Assembly: GCF_019966545.1 (NCBI RefSeq)
Contig: NZ_JAIMIC010000017.1
Coordinates: 1-57,236 of the forward strand
DNA length: 57,236 nt
Direction of reading: 5' to 3'
Source of the DNA: Heliomarina baculiformis
GTDB taxonomy: Bacteria > Pseudomonadota > Alphaproteobacteria > Rhodobacterales > Rhodobacteraceae
In this document: piece after piece, positions 17,234 to 25,450 of the stretch
How positions within the stretch are numbered: the first letter of the stretch is position 1
Layout of the letters: the number at the start of each line of letters is the position of its first letter
Made by a program: the position numbers and the translations under genes
Notes under the pieces: model-generated
What the model saw: only the letters and a program-made list of their open reading frames with translations
Database searches by the model: none
What the model was told of the DNA's origin: nothing

Positions 17234-17296
17234 AACGGGGGTTCGGAGTCATCTCATCGGGGGAGCAGAGTCACTTTATCGGGGGTTCAGAGTCAC
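17234..17296 (+). repeat. Three iterons of the replication origin
   Basis: Three 19-base direct repeats start at 17234, 17256 and 17278, exactly 22 bases apart, about two helical turns, so they face the same side of the helix. The consensus is ATCGGGGGTTCAGAGTCAC. The third unit matches it exactly, the second differs at two positions (AG for TT), and the first differs at three. They lie between the DnaA box and an A/T-rich stretch, as expected for RepA binding sites. Confidence 0.85.
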
Positions 17297-17460
17297 CGCC
17301 TCTGAAAAATCGAGGCGCAAACCCCTTAAAACAAAAGCGATGAAAGAAGAACGGATTTACCTTAACATTTAAATAACAAGATTCTAACAATCAAAAAATT
17401 ATCCCTTTTCTCCAACAACCTCGCTAAACTTCCAAAAAGCGCCTTGGATTTACTTAGAAA
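17297..17460. other. A/T-rich segment of the replication origin (oriV)
   Basis: This stretch, especially 17325-17460, is strikingly A/T-rich compared with its surroundings (for example AACATTTAAATAACAAG). Next to the iterons and DnaA box it is the natural candidate for the DNA-unwinding element. It also lies upstream of parA and may contain that promoter. Confidence 0.65.
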
Positions 17461-17540
17461 ATCTTGGGAGATGCGCGTTTTCCTTCCATGTGCGGTGTTT
17501 TGTGCTATCCTGCCAAAAACGCGGCATATCGAGCAGGATC

Positions 17541-18929
17541 ATGGCCAAGGATACCCATACCCCCGCCTCCGGGCTTCCGCCCTATTTCAATATTGATCCC
17601 GACGCGGCGCTGGCCGATCTGGATGCCCCGACCTCGACAGAAGGGTTCGCCGATATCGCCAGTGCCTGTGCGCAGGGAAGGCGCGATCTGGCCAGCCGGG
17701 GGCTGAACGAAGAGGGGCGCAAATCGCTGCGTCTGTTTTCCACATGGGAAATCACCCGCTACCTGATCCCCGTGGCGCAGGCGCATTTCCGGCGCGTACT
17801 CAAGGCAAACCCGGATCTGCCGCAAGGCAGTTCGGAAACCGAGGGCGGCGCCAAGTGGTTCACGCTGGACGAGGTGCTGCGGCTGCGGGCGCATTTCGCA
17901 TCGCAGGGGTCCAAGGCCAAGAATTACCTCCCCTACCGCCCCGAAGGCCTGCCCGCCAAGCTGGTGGCGGTGGCCAATTTCAAAGGGGGTGTCGGCAAGA
18001 CCTCGACCGCGGCGCATCTGGCCATGTCAGCGGCGCTGGATGGCTACAAGGTGCTGGTCGTGGATCTGGACTCCCAAGGGTCGATGACTTCGATCTTTGG
18101 CGGCCGGGTCGAGGATGAATGGCAGACGGCCTTTCCCCTGCTGGCACGTCATTACGGAGAGCACCTGCGGGCCGATAACCAGCGGCGGCTGGACCGGGGC
18201 GAGGCGCCGCAGCCCCTCGATGAATCTCTGACGGCCGCGATGGAGATGACCGCCGCGGATGTGATCCAGCCCACCCACTGGCCCAATATCGACCTGATCG
18301 GCGCCCAGCTGAACCTCTACTGGGCCGAGTTCCAGATCCCGGTCTGGCGGATGGCGGCGCGGGGCTGGAAGCTTTGGGATGCGCTGACCGACCGGCTCGA
18401 GGCTGACGGGGTGCTGGAACGCTATGACCTCGTCTTTATCGACACGCCCCCGGCGCTTGGCTACCTGACAATCAACGGGCTGGCGGCGGCGGATATTCTG
18501 CTGGTGCCGCTGGGTGCCTCATTCCTTGAATTCGATTCAACGGGACGGTTCTTTGACATGCTGCATTCCACCTTTGCCAGTATCGAAGAGGGCGAGAACA
18601 TCGCCGCAAGGGCGCTGGGGCGCGAGGGGCTGGCCTTTGAATGGGACGCGGTACGCGCGGTGATCACTCGCTATGACGGGGCCCAGCAAGGAGAGCTTTC
18701 AGCCCTAATGCAGGCCTATCTCGGACGGACCCTGTCGCCGCACAAACAGGATTTCACCGCGCTGATCGGACAGGCGGGCGAGCAGGTCAGTGGTATCTAC
18801 GAGGCGGATTACAGGGATTTCAATCGCGAGACCTATGCGCGCGGGCGGGAAACATTCGATGAAACCTATGCGGCTTTCAAACGGCTGCTGACCGGGATCT
18901 GGCGGCGCGACGAGCTTGCTGAGGCATGA
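17541..18929 (+). CDS. parA: Plasmid partition ATPase ParA
   Basis: The 462-residue protein is a long-form ParA: an N-terminal extension with a helix-turn-helix-like region (about 60-135, including FTLDEVLRLRAHF) and a deviant Walker A NFKGGVGKTS (about 146-155). VDLDSQGSM and the Walker B region FIDTPPALGY follow. It moves plasmid copies to daughter cells together with ParB and the N-terminal domain probably represses its own operon. The ATG at 17541 (MAKDTH) is preceded by AGGA; a start 17 codons upstream has no ribosome-binding site. parB follows after 51 bases. Confidence 0.94.
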   Translation: MAKDTHTPASGLPPYFNIDPDAALADLDAPTSTEGFADIASACAQGRRDLASRGLNEEGRKSLRLFSTWEITRYLIPVAQAHFRRVLKANPDLPQGSSETEGGAKWFTLDEVLRLRAHFASQGSKAKNYLPYRPEGLPAKLVAVANFKGGVGKTSTAAHLAMSAALDGYKVLVVDLDSQGSMTSIFGGRVEDEWQTAFPLLARHYGEHLRADNQRRLDRGEAPQPLDESLTAAMEMTAADVIQPTHWPNIDLIGAQLNLYWAEFQIPVWRMAARGWKLWDALTDRLEADGVLERYDLVFIDTPPALGYLTINGLAAADILLVPLGASFLEFDSTGRFFDMLHSTFASIEEGENIAARALGREGLAFEWDAVRAVITRYDGAQQGELSALMQAYLGRTLSPHKQDFTALIGQAGEQVSGIYEADYRDFNRETYARGRETFDETYAAFKRLLTGIWRRDELAEA

Positions 18930-18980
18930 GAAATGCGCTGTTCAGAGACTGGTATCAGTGTCTATTAAGAGGGAAGTGAC

Positions 18981-20018
18981 ATGGCCAAACGCAAGCGTCT
19001 GACACCGGCACAGCCGGGTTATCTCGACCCGGGTGAGACCGGTCCCGCCCTGTCCCGTCCCGGGCCGATGATCAGCGCGCCGATTGCACAGGTCGCGAGC
19101 GAAGCCTCGGCAACGGCCGCCTTGGAAGAGCTGAGCACGGCGCTGGAGAGCGCCCGTCGCGAGGGCCGCTTTATCGAGACCCTGCCCCTTGGCGCGATCG
19201 ATCCGCATTACATCGTCCGGGACCGGATCGCTCAGGACGAAGAGGAGATGGAGGCGCTGGCGGCAAGCCTTGCCTCCCGGGGCCAGCAAAGCCCGATCGA
19301 GGTGGTGGCCTACCCTGCGCCGAAAGACGGGTTCACTCACGGGTTGATCTCGGGCTGGCGGCGGCTTCTGGCGTTGCAGCGGCTCGAGGCCGAGCATGGT
19401 GACGGACGCTTCGCCAAGGTGAAAGCTCTCGTCGTGACTCCGGACGACATGCAGGCCGCCTATGTGGCGATGGTCGAGGAAAACGAGATCCGCGCCAACC
19501 TCAGCCTGTACGAGCGGGCAAGGATCGCGCTGCGCGCTCATGAAGGGGGCGTCTATCCAACGCTGAAAGCGGCTCTGAATAGCCTGTTTGGCTCTGTTTC
19601 CCGCTCTAAAAGATCCAAGATTAACAGCTTTGTGCCTCTGGTACAGCAGTTGGATGACGTGCTGGCCTTTCCTGCGGCCATTTCCGAAAAGCGCGGGCTG
19701 GAATTGTCCAAGGCGGTGCAGGAGAGCCCGGACTTTGTAGAAAAGCTTCATAACCGGCTGGCGTCCGCTAACCGGGGCGAGGCGCAGGGCGAACTGGACA
19801 TCCTGAGCGCTGCCATCGCCGAATATCAGCGCCCCCCTGCCCAGCTCGCGCCACGGGAGCCTGCTTCTGTCCGCCCGTCAACAAAGCCTGAAACAGGCTT
19901 TGTCAAAGCACCCGAGGCCCGGTTCGATGCGGCCGAAGGGCGGATCGAAATTACAGGTGAAGGCGTTGACGAGGCGCTCTTCGAAGCGCTCAGGAAGTGG
20001 TTGGCGGCAAAAGCGTAA
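18981..20018 (+). CDS. parB: Plasmid partition protein ParB
   Basis: The 345-residue DNA-binding partner of ParA has the ParB/Spo0J core at about 65-170: LPLGAIDPHYIVRDR, QQSPIEVVAYP, LISGWRRLLALQRL and the VEENEIRANLSLYERARIA block. A helix-turn-helix and dimerisation region follows. GGGAAG precedes the ATG. A perfect 18-base palindrome starts immediately after the stop codon and is the likely binding site. Confidence 0.94.
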   Translation: MAKRKRLTPAQPGYLDPGETGPALSRPGPMISAPIAQVASEASATAALEELSTALESARREGRFIETLPLGAIDPHYIVRDRIAQDEEEMEALAASLASRGQQSPIEVVAYPAPKDGFTHGLISGWRRLLALQRLEAEHGDGRFAKVKALVVTPDDMQAAYVAMVEENEIRANLSLYERARIALRAHEGGVYPTLKAALNSLFGSVSRSKRSKINSFVPLVQQLDDVLAFPAAISEKRGLELSKAVQESPDFVEKLHNRLASANRGEAQGELDILSAAIAEYQRPPAQLAPREPASVRPSTKPETGFVKAPEARFDAAEGRIEITGEGVDEALFEALRKWLAAKA

Positions 20019-20019
20019 A

Positions 20020-20037
20020 TGTTTCGCGCGCGAAACA
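20020..20037. promoter_or_regulatory. Candidate parS partition site
   Basis: TGTTTCGCGCGCGAAACA is a perfect 18-base palindrome one base after the parB coding region. It looks like the chromosomal parS (TGTTTC-ACGT-GAAACA) with the four-base centre widened to six. It differs at two positions from the parS consensus of repABC plasmids as I remember it. I noticed only this copy in the window. Confidence 0.75.
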
Positions 20038-20077
20038 AGTTTGAGCTAACTTATTGAAAATGTAGAGCCTGGCCTGC

Positions 20078-21079
20078 TCAGACTTCGTAATAGTCCCGGT
20101 ACCAGTCGACGAAACGCTGAATTCCGGCTTCAACCGGCACCTTGGGCACATATCCGGTCAGATCCTCGATCAATCCGGTATCCGCCCATGTGGCGGGCAC
20201 GTCACCCGGCTGCATCGGATGCATGATCTTTTCTGCCTCACGCCCGCAGGCTTTTTCGATAGCGGCGATGAAGGTCATCAGGGGGGTTGGCGAAGACGCC
20301 CCGATGTTCACCACCCGGAAAGGCGCCACGGGGCTGAGGGAATCTTTTTCCGAGACCGGTTCATCCCCCGGCACCGCATCGATCAGACCGGTAATACCAT
20401 CCACGAGATCGTCGATATAAGTGAAATCGCGTTGCATTTTGCCGTGGTTGTAAACATCAATCGGCTCGCCGTTGAGGATCGCCCGGGTGAACTTGAAATG
20501 CGCCATGTCCGGTCGCCCCCAGGGGCCGTAAACGGTGAAGAACCGGAACATGGTTATCGGCAGGTGGTAGAGATGGGCATAGGAATGCGCCATCGACTCC
20601 GTCGCCTTTTTCGTTGCCGCGTAGAAGGACATCTGGTGATCGGCCCTCTGCGTCTCGACATAGGGCATCTCGGTATTCGCCCCATAGGCGGAAGAGGTCG
20701 AGGCCAGCAGCATATGGGCAGGCGGAAAGGCGCGCGCCGCTTCCAGTAGCTCGAAAGTGCCGATAAGGTTCGCCTCGACATAAGAACGCGGGCTGTCGAT
20801 GGAAAACCGGACACCGGCCTGCGCGGCAAGATGAATAACCAGATCCGGCCGTTCTTTCTCGAATAGCTCCATCAGGAGACCCGAGTCCTCTAGCTTGGCC
20901 CGCAATGGGGTGAAACCAGCCGATTGCGACAACATCGATTGCCGGCGTTCCTTGAGGCCCACGTCATAATAGTCGGAAAACGCATCCAGACCGATGACAC
21001 GCCAGCCCAGTTCAAGCAGACGGGCAGAGACAAAATATCCGATGAACCCGGCCGAGCCGGTTACAAGAGCTGTTTTCAT
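20078..21079 (-). CDS. UDP-glucuronate 4-epimerase (LpsL/Cap1J-like SDR)
   Basis: The 333-residue extended SDR has VTGSAGFIGYFVS at the N-terminus, SIDSPRSYVEANLIGTFELLEAAR, ASTSSAYG, the catalytic YAATKKATE, and FRFFTVYGPWGRPDMA. The last block is characteristic of UDP-glucuronic acid epimerases, which interconvert UDP-GlcA and UDP-GalA for capsule or LPS. It stands alone, divergent from the glycosyltransferase at 21365. No UDP-glucose dehydrogenase is in the window, so UDP-GlcA must come from the chromosome. Confidence 0.9.
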   Translation of the reverse strand: MKTALVTGSAGFIGYFVSARLLELGWRVIGLDAFSDYYDVGLKERRQSMLSQSAGFTPLRAKLEDSGLLMELFEKERPDLVIHLAAQAGVRFSIDSPRSYVEANLIGTFELLEAARAFPPAHMLLASTSSAYGANTEMPYVETQRADHQMSFYAATKKATESMAHSYAHLYHLPITMFRFFTVYGPWGRPDMAHFKFTRAILNGEPIDVYNHGKMQRDFTYIDDLVDGITGLIDAVPGDEPVSEKDSLSPVAPFRVVNIGASSPTPLMTFIAAIEKACGREAEKIMHPMQPGDVPATWADTGLIEDLTGYVPKVPVEAGIQRFVDWYRDYYEV

Positions 21080-21123
21080 GCGTCTTTGTCCACCTGATTG
21101 ATCCCGCTGTCAAATCTTGAAGA

Positions 21124-21269
21124 AGGGGCTCTGCCCCTCCGGTCAAAATCAGGAATTTTGCCCGTCACCCCGGGATATTTGGAACCCAAAGAAGGCACGA
21201 TTTTTTCTTCTTTGGGTCAAAAAACATCCCGGGGGAGTCGCCTGTCAGGGGGACGGGGGCAGAGCCCCC
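21124..21269. repeat. Dispersed nested palindrome, copy C (both outer arms)
   Basis: The left arm AGGGGCTCTGCCCCT (21124-21138) and right arm GGGGGCAGAGCCCCC (21255-21269) flank the central pair ACCCAAAGAAG (21184-21194) with CTTCTTTGGGT (21207-21217). This is the only copy retaining both outer GC arms. It lies between two divergent genes (starts at 21079 and 21365), so it cannot be only a terminator for annotated genes. Confidence 0.85.
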
Positions 21270-21364
21270 CTCTTGTCGGACGGTTTGACACTGGCGCGAA
21301 ATTATGGGTTTTGCGCATCTGGAGCCGAGAGGCTGAACCCGGGTGACAAAGGAACCTCCGCGCA

Positions 21365-22357
21365 GTGCGTATCGAAGACAGAACCGACAGGCAGAGACTG
21401 GTTGCCGTGGTGGTTACCTATAACCGGCTTGAGAAGCTTCAGCAGACGGTGGAACGGTTGCTGGAGGCTCCGGAAGCGGATCTGGCGGCGGTCGTGGTGG
21501 TGGACAACGCCTCGACGGACGGCACTGGGGACTGGCTTGCCGGGCTTGCCGATCCCCGTCTTGTTCTGCATCCGAGCGCGCGGAACGTCGGGGGCGCCGG
21601 CGGGTTCGAAGCGGGTATGCGTCATGCGGTAGCGGCGCTCGATCCGGACTGGATCCTGGTGATGGATGACGATGCGCGGCCTGTACCGGGGGCGCTGACG
21701 GCGTTTCACGAGATGGATACATCAGAATGGGACGCGGTTGCGGCAGCGGTCTATTACCCCGGTGGCGAGATCTGCGAGATGAACCGCCCGTCGCGCAATC
21801 CCTTCTGGCATGCGCGCGAGTTTCGTCAAACCCTGTTCGGGGGCGGCCGTGGCGGCTTTCACATCGAACCCGAGGATTACCGGGGCGAGGGGCGGCAGAT
21901 CGACGTGGCCTCCTTTGTCGGGCTTTTCGTGTCACGGGGGGCTATCGAGCGAGTCGGCTATCCGGACGGGCGGCTGTTCGTCTATGGCGAAGACGGGCTT
22001 TATACGCTTGGCCTGTCGAAACAGGGCGGGCGGATCCTGTTTGCGCCGCAGGTGGTCTTCGAGCATGATTGTTCCACCTTCGAGGGGCAGCGCGGGCGGT
22101 TTAGGCCGCTCTGGAAGGTATATTATTATCACCGCAACCTGCTGCTGCTGTACCGGATGGCGGCGGGGTGGATGTTCTGGCCGGTTCTGCTGGCGATCCT
22201 GCCCAAGTGGCTGTCGAAGGTCCGGCATCACTCGGGCGAGCGGGGGGTCTTTTTGCGTCTGTTGACACGGGCGATAGGGGACGGGCTGCGGGGCCGGACC
22301 GGGGTGGATCACGGCAGCATCCTGACAATGGCAGAAACAGAGAAAACGCCCAGATAG
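21365..22357 (+). CDS. GT2 glycosyltransferase (GlfT1/rhamnosyltransferase-like)
   Basis: The 330-residue GT-A enzyme shows VVTYNRLEKL, VDNASTDGTGDWL, NVGGAGGFEAGM and the metal-binding MDDDA, with FVYGEDGLYTLGL near the catalytic base. The NxGGAGGF...DDD combination is shared by galactofuranosyl- and rhamnosyltransferases, and both donors can be made from this plasmid. Hydrophobic segments near the C-terminus (about 250-285) suggest membrane association. The GTG start has AAGGA upstream. It ends 13 bases from the convergent ABC permease gene. Confidence 0.88.
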   Translation: MRIEDRTDRQRLVAVVVTYNRLEKLQQTVERLLEAPEADLAAVVVVDNASTDGTGDWLAGLADPRLVLHPSARNVGGAGGFEAGMRHAVAALDPDWILVMDDDARPVPGALTAFHEMDTSEWDAVAAAVYYPGGEICEMNRPSRNPFWHAREFRQTLFGGGRGGFHIEPEDYRGEGRQIDVASFVGLFVSRGAIERVGYPDGRLFVYGEDGLYTLGLSKQGGRILFAPQVVFEHDCSTFEGQRGRFRPLWKVYYYHRNLLLLYRMAAGWMFWPVLLAILPKWLSKVRHHSGERGVFLRLLTRAIGDGLRGRTGVDHGSILTMAETEKTPR

Positions 22358-22370
22358 GGTCTGATTTTCC

Positions 22371-23192
22371 TTAGCGGTTGAGGATATCCCGGTGGTAGCG
22401 TCCGAGCAGGATCTGTCCCATGGCCATCAGCCCCAGCGAAACGCCAAGCACGTAAATTTCATTCACGTAAGAGGCGGTATAGGTCGAATAGAATCCGACC
22501 CTCATCAGCCCGATGATATGCACCAACGGATTGTACCAGAGGATATTTTGGGCAAGAGGGGGCAGGGATTCAAAAGTGTAGAGAACCCCGGAGGCGAGAA
22601 AAAGTGGCCGGGTAATGATCGACCAGGCGATGTCCCAGATCGGGAACAGCCCGATCAGCGCGCAGTTGATTGTTCCGACTCCAAGCCCGAGGATCATTGC
22701 AAGTACCATCGCGGTGACCACGGGGGGCAGGTCGAGGCTCGCATGGGTGTCCGTGACCAGCATCACGCCGCTTAAGAGCAGGATGGAGATCAGCACGGAG
22801 GTCAGGCTGTTCAGGAAGAACCGGGCAAGGATGGCATCCATCCAGGTGACGGCCGGGTATTTCAGCAGCGGTTTGGAGAAGCTAATGGCGCGGGACGTAG
22901 CCCGGCTGACATTCTGGTAGAGATCGAAGGGCAGGTAGCCCGTGGCATAGAACAGCAGGAAGCTGGTCCCCAGCGACGGGGTGCGCACGATCAGTGAAAA
23001 CCCGATGCTGAGCACGATGATCGCGGCCAGAGGTTCCACCACGGCCCAGAGATAGCCCCCCGGTGTGCGCCCGTAGCTGGTGGACATCTCGCGCAGGATC
23101 AGCGCCAGCACCGTACGCAGGGTTGCAAAGCGGCGTCCGCCGTTCTTGGCAGGTGTAACCGAAGGGGGCAGAGGCGGGGGAAGGGCGGTCAT
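22371..23192 (-). CDS. kpsM: ABC-2 type polysaccharide exporter permease (KpsM/Wzm-like)
   Basis: The 273-residue protein has six membrane segments and the ABC2_membrane features of capsule exporters (LALILREMSTSYGRTPGGYLWA near the N-terminus, FLASGVLYTFESLP, NPLVHIIGLMRVGFY). It forms the inner-membrane channel with the ATPase at 24719. The ATG at 23192 is preferred; the frame extends to 23309 but the extra part lacks family character. Unusually, it is divergent from the kpsE- and kpsT-like genes rather than in one operon. Confidence 0.92.
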   Translation of the reverse strand: MTALPPPLPPSVTPAKNGGRRFATLRTVLALILREMSTSYGRTPGGYLWAVVEPLAAIIVLSIGFSLIVRTPSLGTSFLLFYATGYLPFDLYQNVSRATSRAISFSKPLLKYPAVTWMDAILARFFLNSLTSVLISILLLSGVMLVTDTHASLDLPPVVTAMVLAMILGLGVGTINCALIGLFPIWDIAWSIITRPLFLASGVLYTFESLPPLAQNILWYNPLVHIIGLMRVGFYSTYTASYVNEIYVLGVSLGLMAMGQILLGRYHRDILNR

Positions 23193-23328
23193 GAACGCCT
23201 GTCTGTGCTGGTGTTTACGCCCTTGGTTATGTAAGAAATAAAGCCAGAACACAAATGGCTTCACGTCCGCGGAGACAGGGTGCGGGACGCGACGCAGGGG
23301 CACAGGCACAGGCAGGAAACCAGGATCA

Positions 23329-24714
23329 ATGAATCTCGATAATGGGGCAGATGGCCGAACCGGGATGGAAGCGGAAACCGGGAAGGACGAGACGCCCGGT
23401 CAGGAAACGGTGACCTCCCGCGAGACCGGTAAAGTTCCCGAAGCCACACCGCCTGCGCAAAAAGGCGGTGGCAAAAAAGGTGGCGGCAAGGGCGGCGGGC
23501 TGAAGAAAAAACGCAGGCAGGAACGGCTGGCTGCGCGGGCACAGGAACAGGTCGAGGTGATCGATCCGGCGAAAGTGCAACCCATTGCCCGTCCGGCGCG
23601 GATGAAAAAGCGCCATTGGGGGCTTATACTGAGCTTTGTGCTGATGGTGCTGCTGCCCTTTGCAGGGGTGGTCTATTACCTCGGCACCCATGCGACCGAT
23701 CAGTATCTCTCGACCACGGGCTTCACGGTGCGCACGCAAGAAAGCGGTGCGGCCAACGAATTGCTGGGCGGGCTGGCGCAGTTTGCCGGCGGCACTGCGG
23801 CTTCGGACAGCGATATCCTCTACGAGTTCATCCAGAGCCAGGAGATGGTCGAGGCGGTCAATGCTAATGTCGACCTGCGGGAGCATTACACGCAGGTCTG
23901 GCCGCATGACTGGGCTTTTGGTCTCTGGCCCGAGGCTTCGATGGAGGATCTGGTCTGGTACTGGCACCGGATTGTGGGCATTGCCTATGATTCAGGGACC
24001 GGACTGACCGAAGTGACGGTTTCGGCCTTTGATCCGGAAACCGCGCAGAAGATCACCGCTGAAATCGTGCGCGAAAGCCAGGACAGGATCAACGACCTGA
24101 ACGCGCGGGCGCGCGAGGATGCGCTTGGCTATGCCCGGGCCGATCTCGAAGAGGCGCTGGAACGGCTGAAAGGTGCGCGCGAGGCATTGACCCGCTTTCG
24201 CACCCGGACCCGGATCGTCGATCCGGCTGCGGATATGCAGAGCCGCATGGGAGTGATGGGCAATCTCCAGCAGCAGTTGGCGGCGGCCTTGATCGAATAT
24301 GACCTGCTGCGCGGTACCACCAATGGCAGCGATCCGCGTCTGACCAAGGCGGAGCAGCGCATCGAGGTGATCCGGGACCGGATCCAGATCGAGCGCCAGA
24401 CCTTTACCAGCGACAATACCGATACCGGGGCGGTGGGCGAGGATTACCCGACGCTGATCGCGGAGTATGAAAGCCTTGCAGTGGACGCCGAGTATGCGGA
24501 GCAGTCCTATCGGGCGGCGCTGACCGCGCTGGAGGCGGCGCGGGACGATGCGGCGCGCCAGAGCCGGTATCTCGCGACCTATATCAAGCCGACGCTGGCG
24601 CAGGATTCCGAATATCCGCAGCGGTTCATCCTCGGCGGATTGTCGGCCCTGTTCCTGCTGCTGTTCTGGTCGATCCTGTCGCTGATCTACTATTCGATCC
24701 GGGACCGGAGCTGA
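23329..24714 (+). CDS. kpsE: Polysaccharide export inner-membrane/periplasmic protein (KpsE-like)
   Basis: The 461-residue protein has two membrane helices (about 96-118 and 432-455) enclosing a periplasmic domain with long coiled coils (about 230-300 and 370-425), the plan of KpsE/PCP-3 proteins linking the ABC exporter to the outer-membrane OPX channel. STTGFTVRTQE and the near-C-terminal YPQRFILGGL are family-typical. The cytoplasmic tail is long and has an odd Gly/Lys-rich stretch (about 45-63). The ATPase gene starts four bases after its stop codon. Confidence 0.9.
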   Translation: MNLDNGADGRTGMEAETGKDETPGQETVTSRETGKVPEATPPAQKGGGKKGGGKGGGLKKKRRQERLAARAQEQVEVIDPAKVQPIARPARMKKRHWGLILSFVLMVLLPFAGVVYYLGTHATDQYLSTTGFTVRTQESGAANELLGGLAQFAGGTAASDSDILYEFIQSQEMVEAVNANVDLREHYTQVWPHDWAFGLWPEASMEDLVWYWHRIVGIAYDSGTGLTEVTVSAFDPETAQKITAEIVRESQDRINDLNARAREDALGYARADLEEALERLKGAREALTRFRTRTRIVDPAADMQSRMGVMGNLQQQLAAALIEYDLLRGTTNGSDPRLTKAEQRIEVIRDRIQIERQTFTSDNTDTGAVGEDYPTLIAEYESLAVDAEYAEQSYRAALTALEAARDDAARQSRYLATYIKPTLAQDSEYPQRFILGGLSALFLLLFWSILSLIYYSIRDRS

Positions 24715-24718
24715 GGCG

Positions 24719-25372
24719 GTGATCCGTTTCGAGAACCTGACCAAGAGTTTCCGGGTCCGGGGCGAGCGCCGGGTGGTGATCGACGATCTGAACCTGACCC
24801 TGCCGACGGGCAAGTCGCTGGCGTTGCTGGGGCGGAACGGGGCGGGAAAGTCGACCCTGCTGGAGATGATTTCCGGTACGATCCGCCCGGATTCGGGTCG
24901 CATTGTCAGCGATGGCTCGATTTCATGGCCTGTCGGCTTCGGGGGGTCGTTTCACCGGGAACTGACCGGGGCGCAGAACGTGCGATTCATCGCACGGATC
25001 TACGGGGTGGATACGGATGAGCTCTTGAAGTTCGTCGAGGATTTTGCCGAACTGGGCAAGTTCTTCTACATGCCGGTCCGCAGCTATTCCAGCGGCATGC
25101 GCTCGCGTCTTGCATTCGGGGCCTCGATGGGGATCCGCTTTGATACCTATCTGGTGGACGAAACCACGGCGGTGGGGGATGCGGCTTTTAAACGCAAGAG
25201 CCGGGCGGTTTTTGCTGACCGGATGCATCATTCGAGCTCGATCATGGTGAATCATTCGATGGGGCAGGTGCGCGAGTTCTGTAATGCGGGGCTGGTGCTG
25301 GAAAAAGGGCGGCTGCAGTATTTCGAAGATCTCGAAGAGGCCATCGAGGTGCATCAGGCGCTGATGGCCTGA
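24719..25372 (+). CDS. kpsT: Polysaccharide ABC exporter ATP-binding protein (KpsT-like)
   Basis: The 217-residue ATPase has Walker A GRNGAGKST (about 38-46), the short SYSSGMRSRL signature and Walker B YLVDETTAVGD. Its length matches KpsT rather than the longer O-antigen Wzt with a carbohydrate-binding tail. It uses a GTG start, with GGAG/GAGG overlapping the end of kpsE, so translation is coupled. Together with KpsM it exports lipid-linked polymer across the inner membrane. Confidence 0.93.
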   Translation: MIRFENLTKSFRVRGERRVVIDDLNLTLPTGKSLALLGRNGAGKSTLLEMISGTIRPDSGRIVSDGSISWPVGFGGSFHRELTGAQNVRFIARIYGVDTDELLKFVEDFAELGKFFYMPVRSYSSGMRSRLAFGASMGIRFDTYLVDETTAVGDAAFKRKSRAVFADRMHHSSSIMVNHSMGQVREFCNAGLVLEKGRLQYFEDLEEAIEVHQALMA

Positions 25373-25388
25373 GGTTCCGACCGGGCAG

Positions 25389-25443
25389 GGGGGCGCTGCC
25401 CCCGTCCTGCGAACTCCCCCGGGATATTTTCAGACCCAAAGAA
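25389..25443. repeat. Dispersed palindrome, copy D (left half only)
   Basis: GGGGGCGCTGCCCCC (25389-25403), GGGATATTTT (25421-25430) and ACCCAAAGAA (25434-25443) match the left half of the repeat family. The right half is absent because the convergent glycosyltransferase gene ends at 25451. The GC hairpin alone could still end kpsT transcription. Confidence 0.75.
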
Positions 25444-25450
25444 AGGCGGA

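Noticed and set aside
16135-20018. RepABC-type replicon
   Set aside because: repA is a PF10134-type initiator divergent from parAB, with iterons between them. A repABC operon would have the two partition genes upstream of, and co-oriented with, a RepC initiator.
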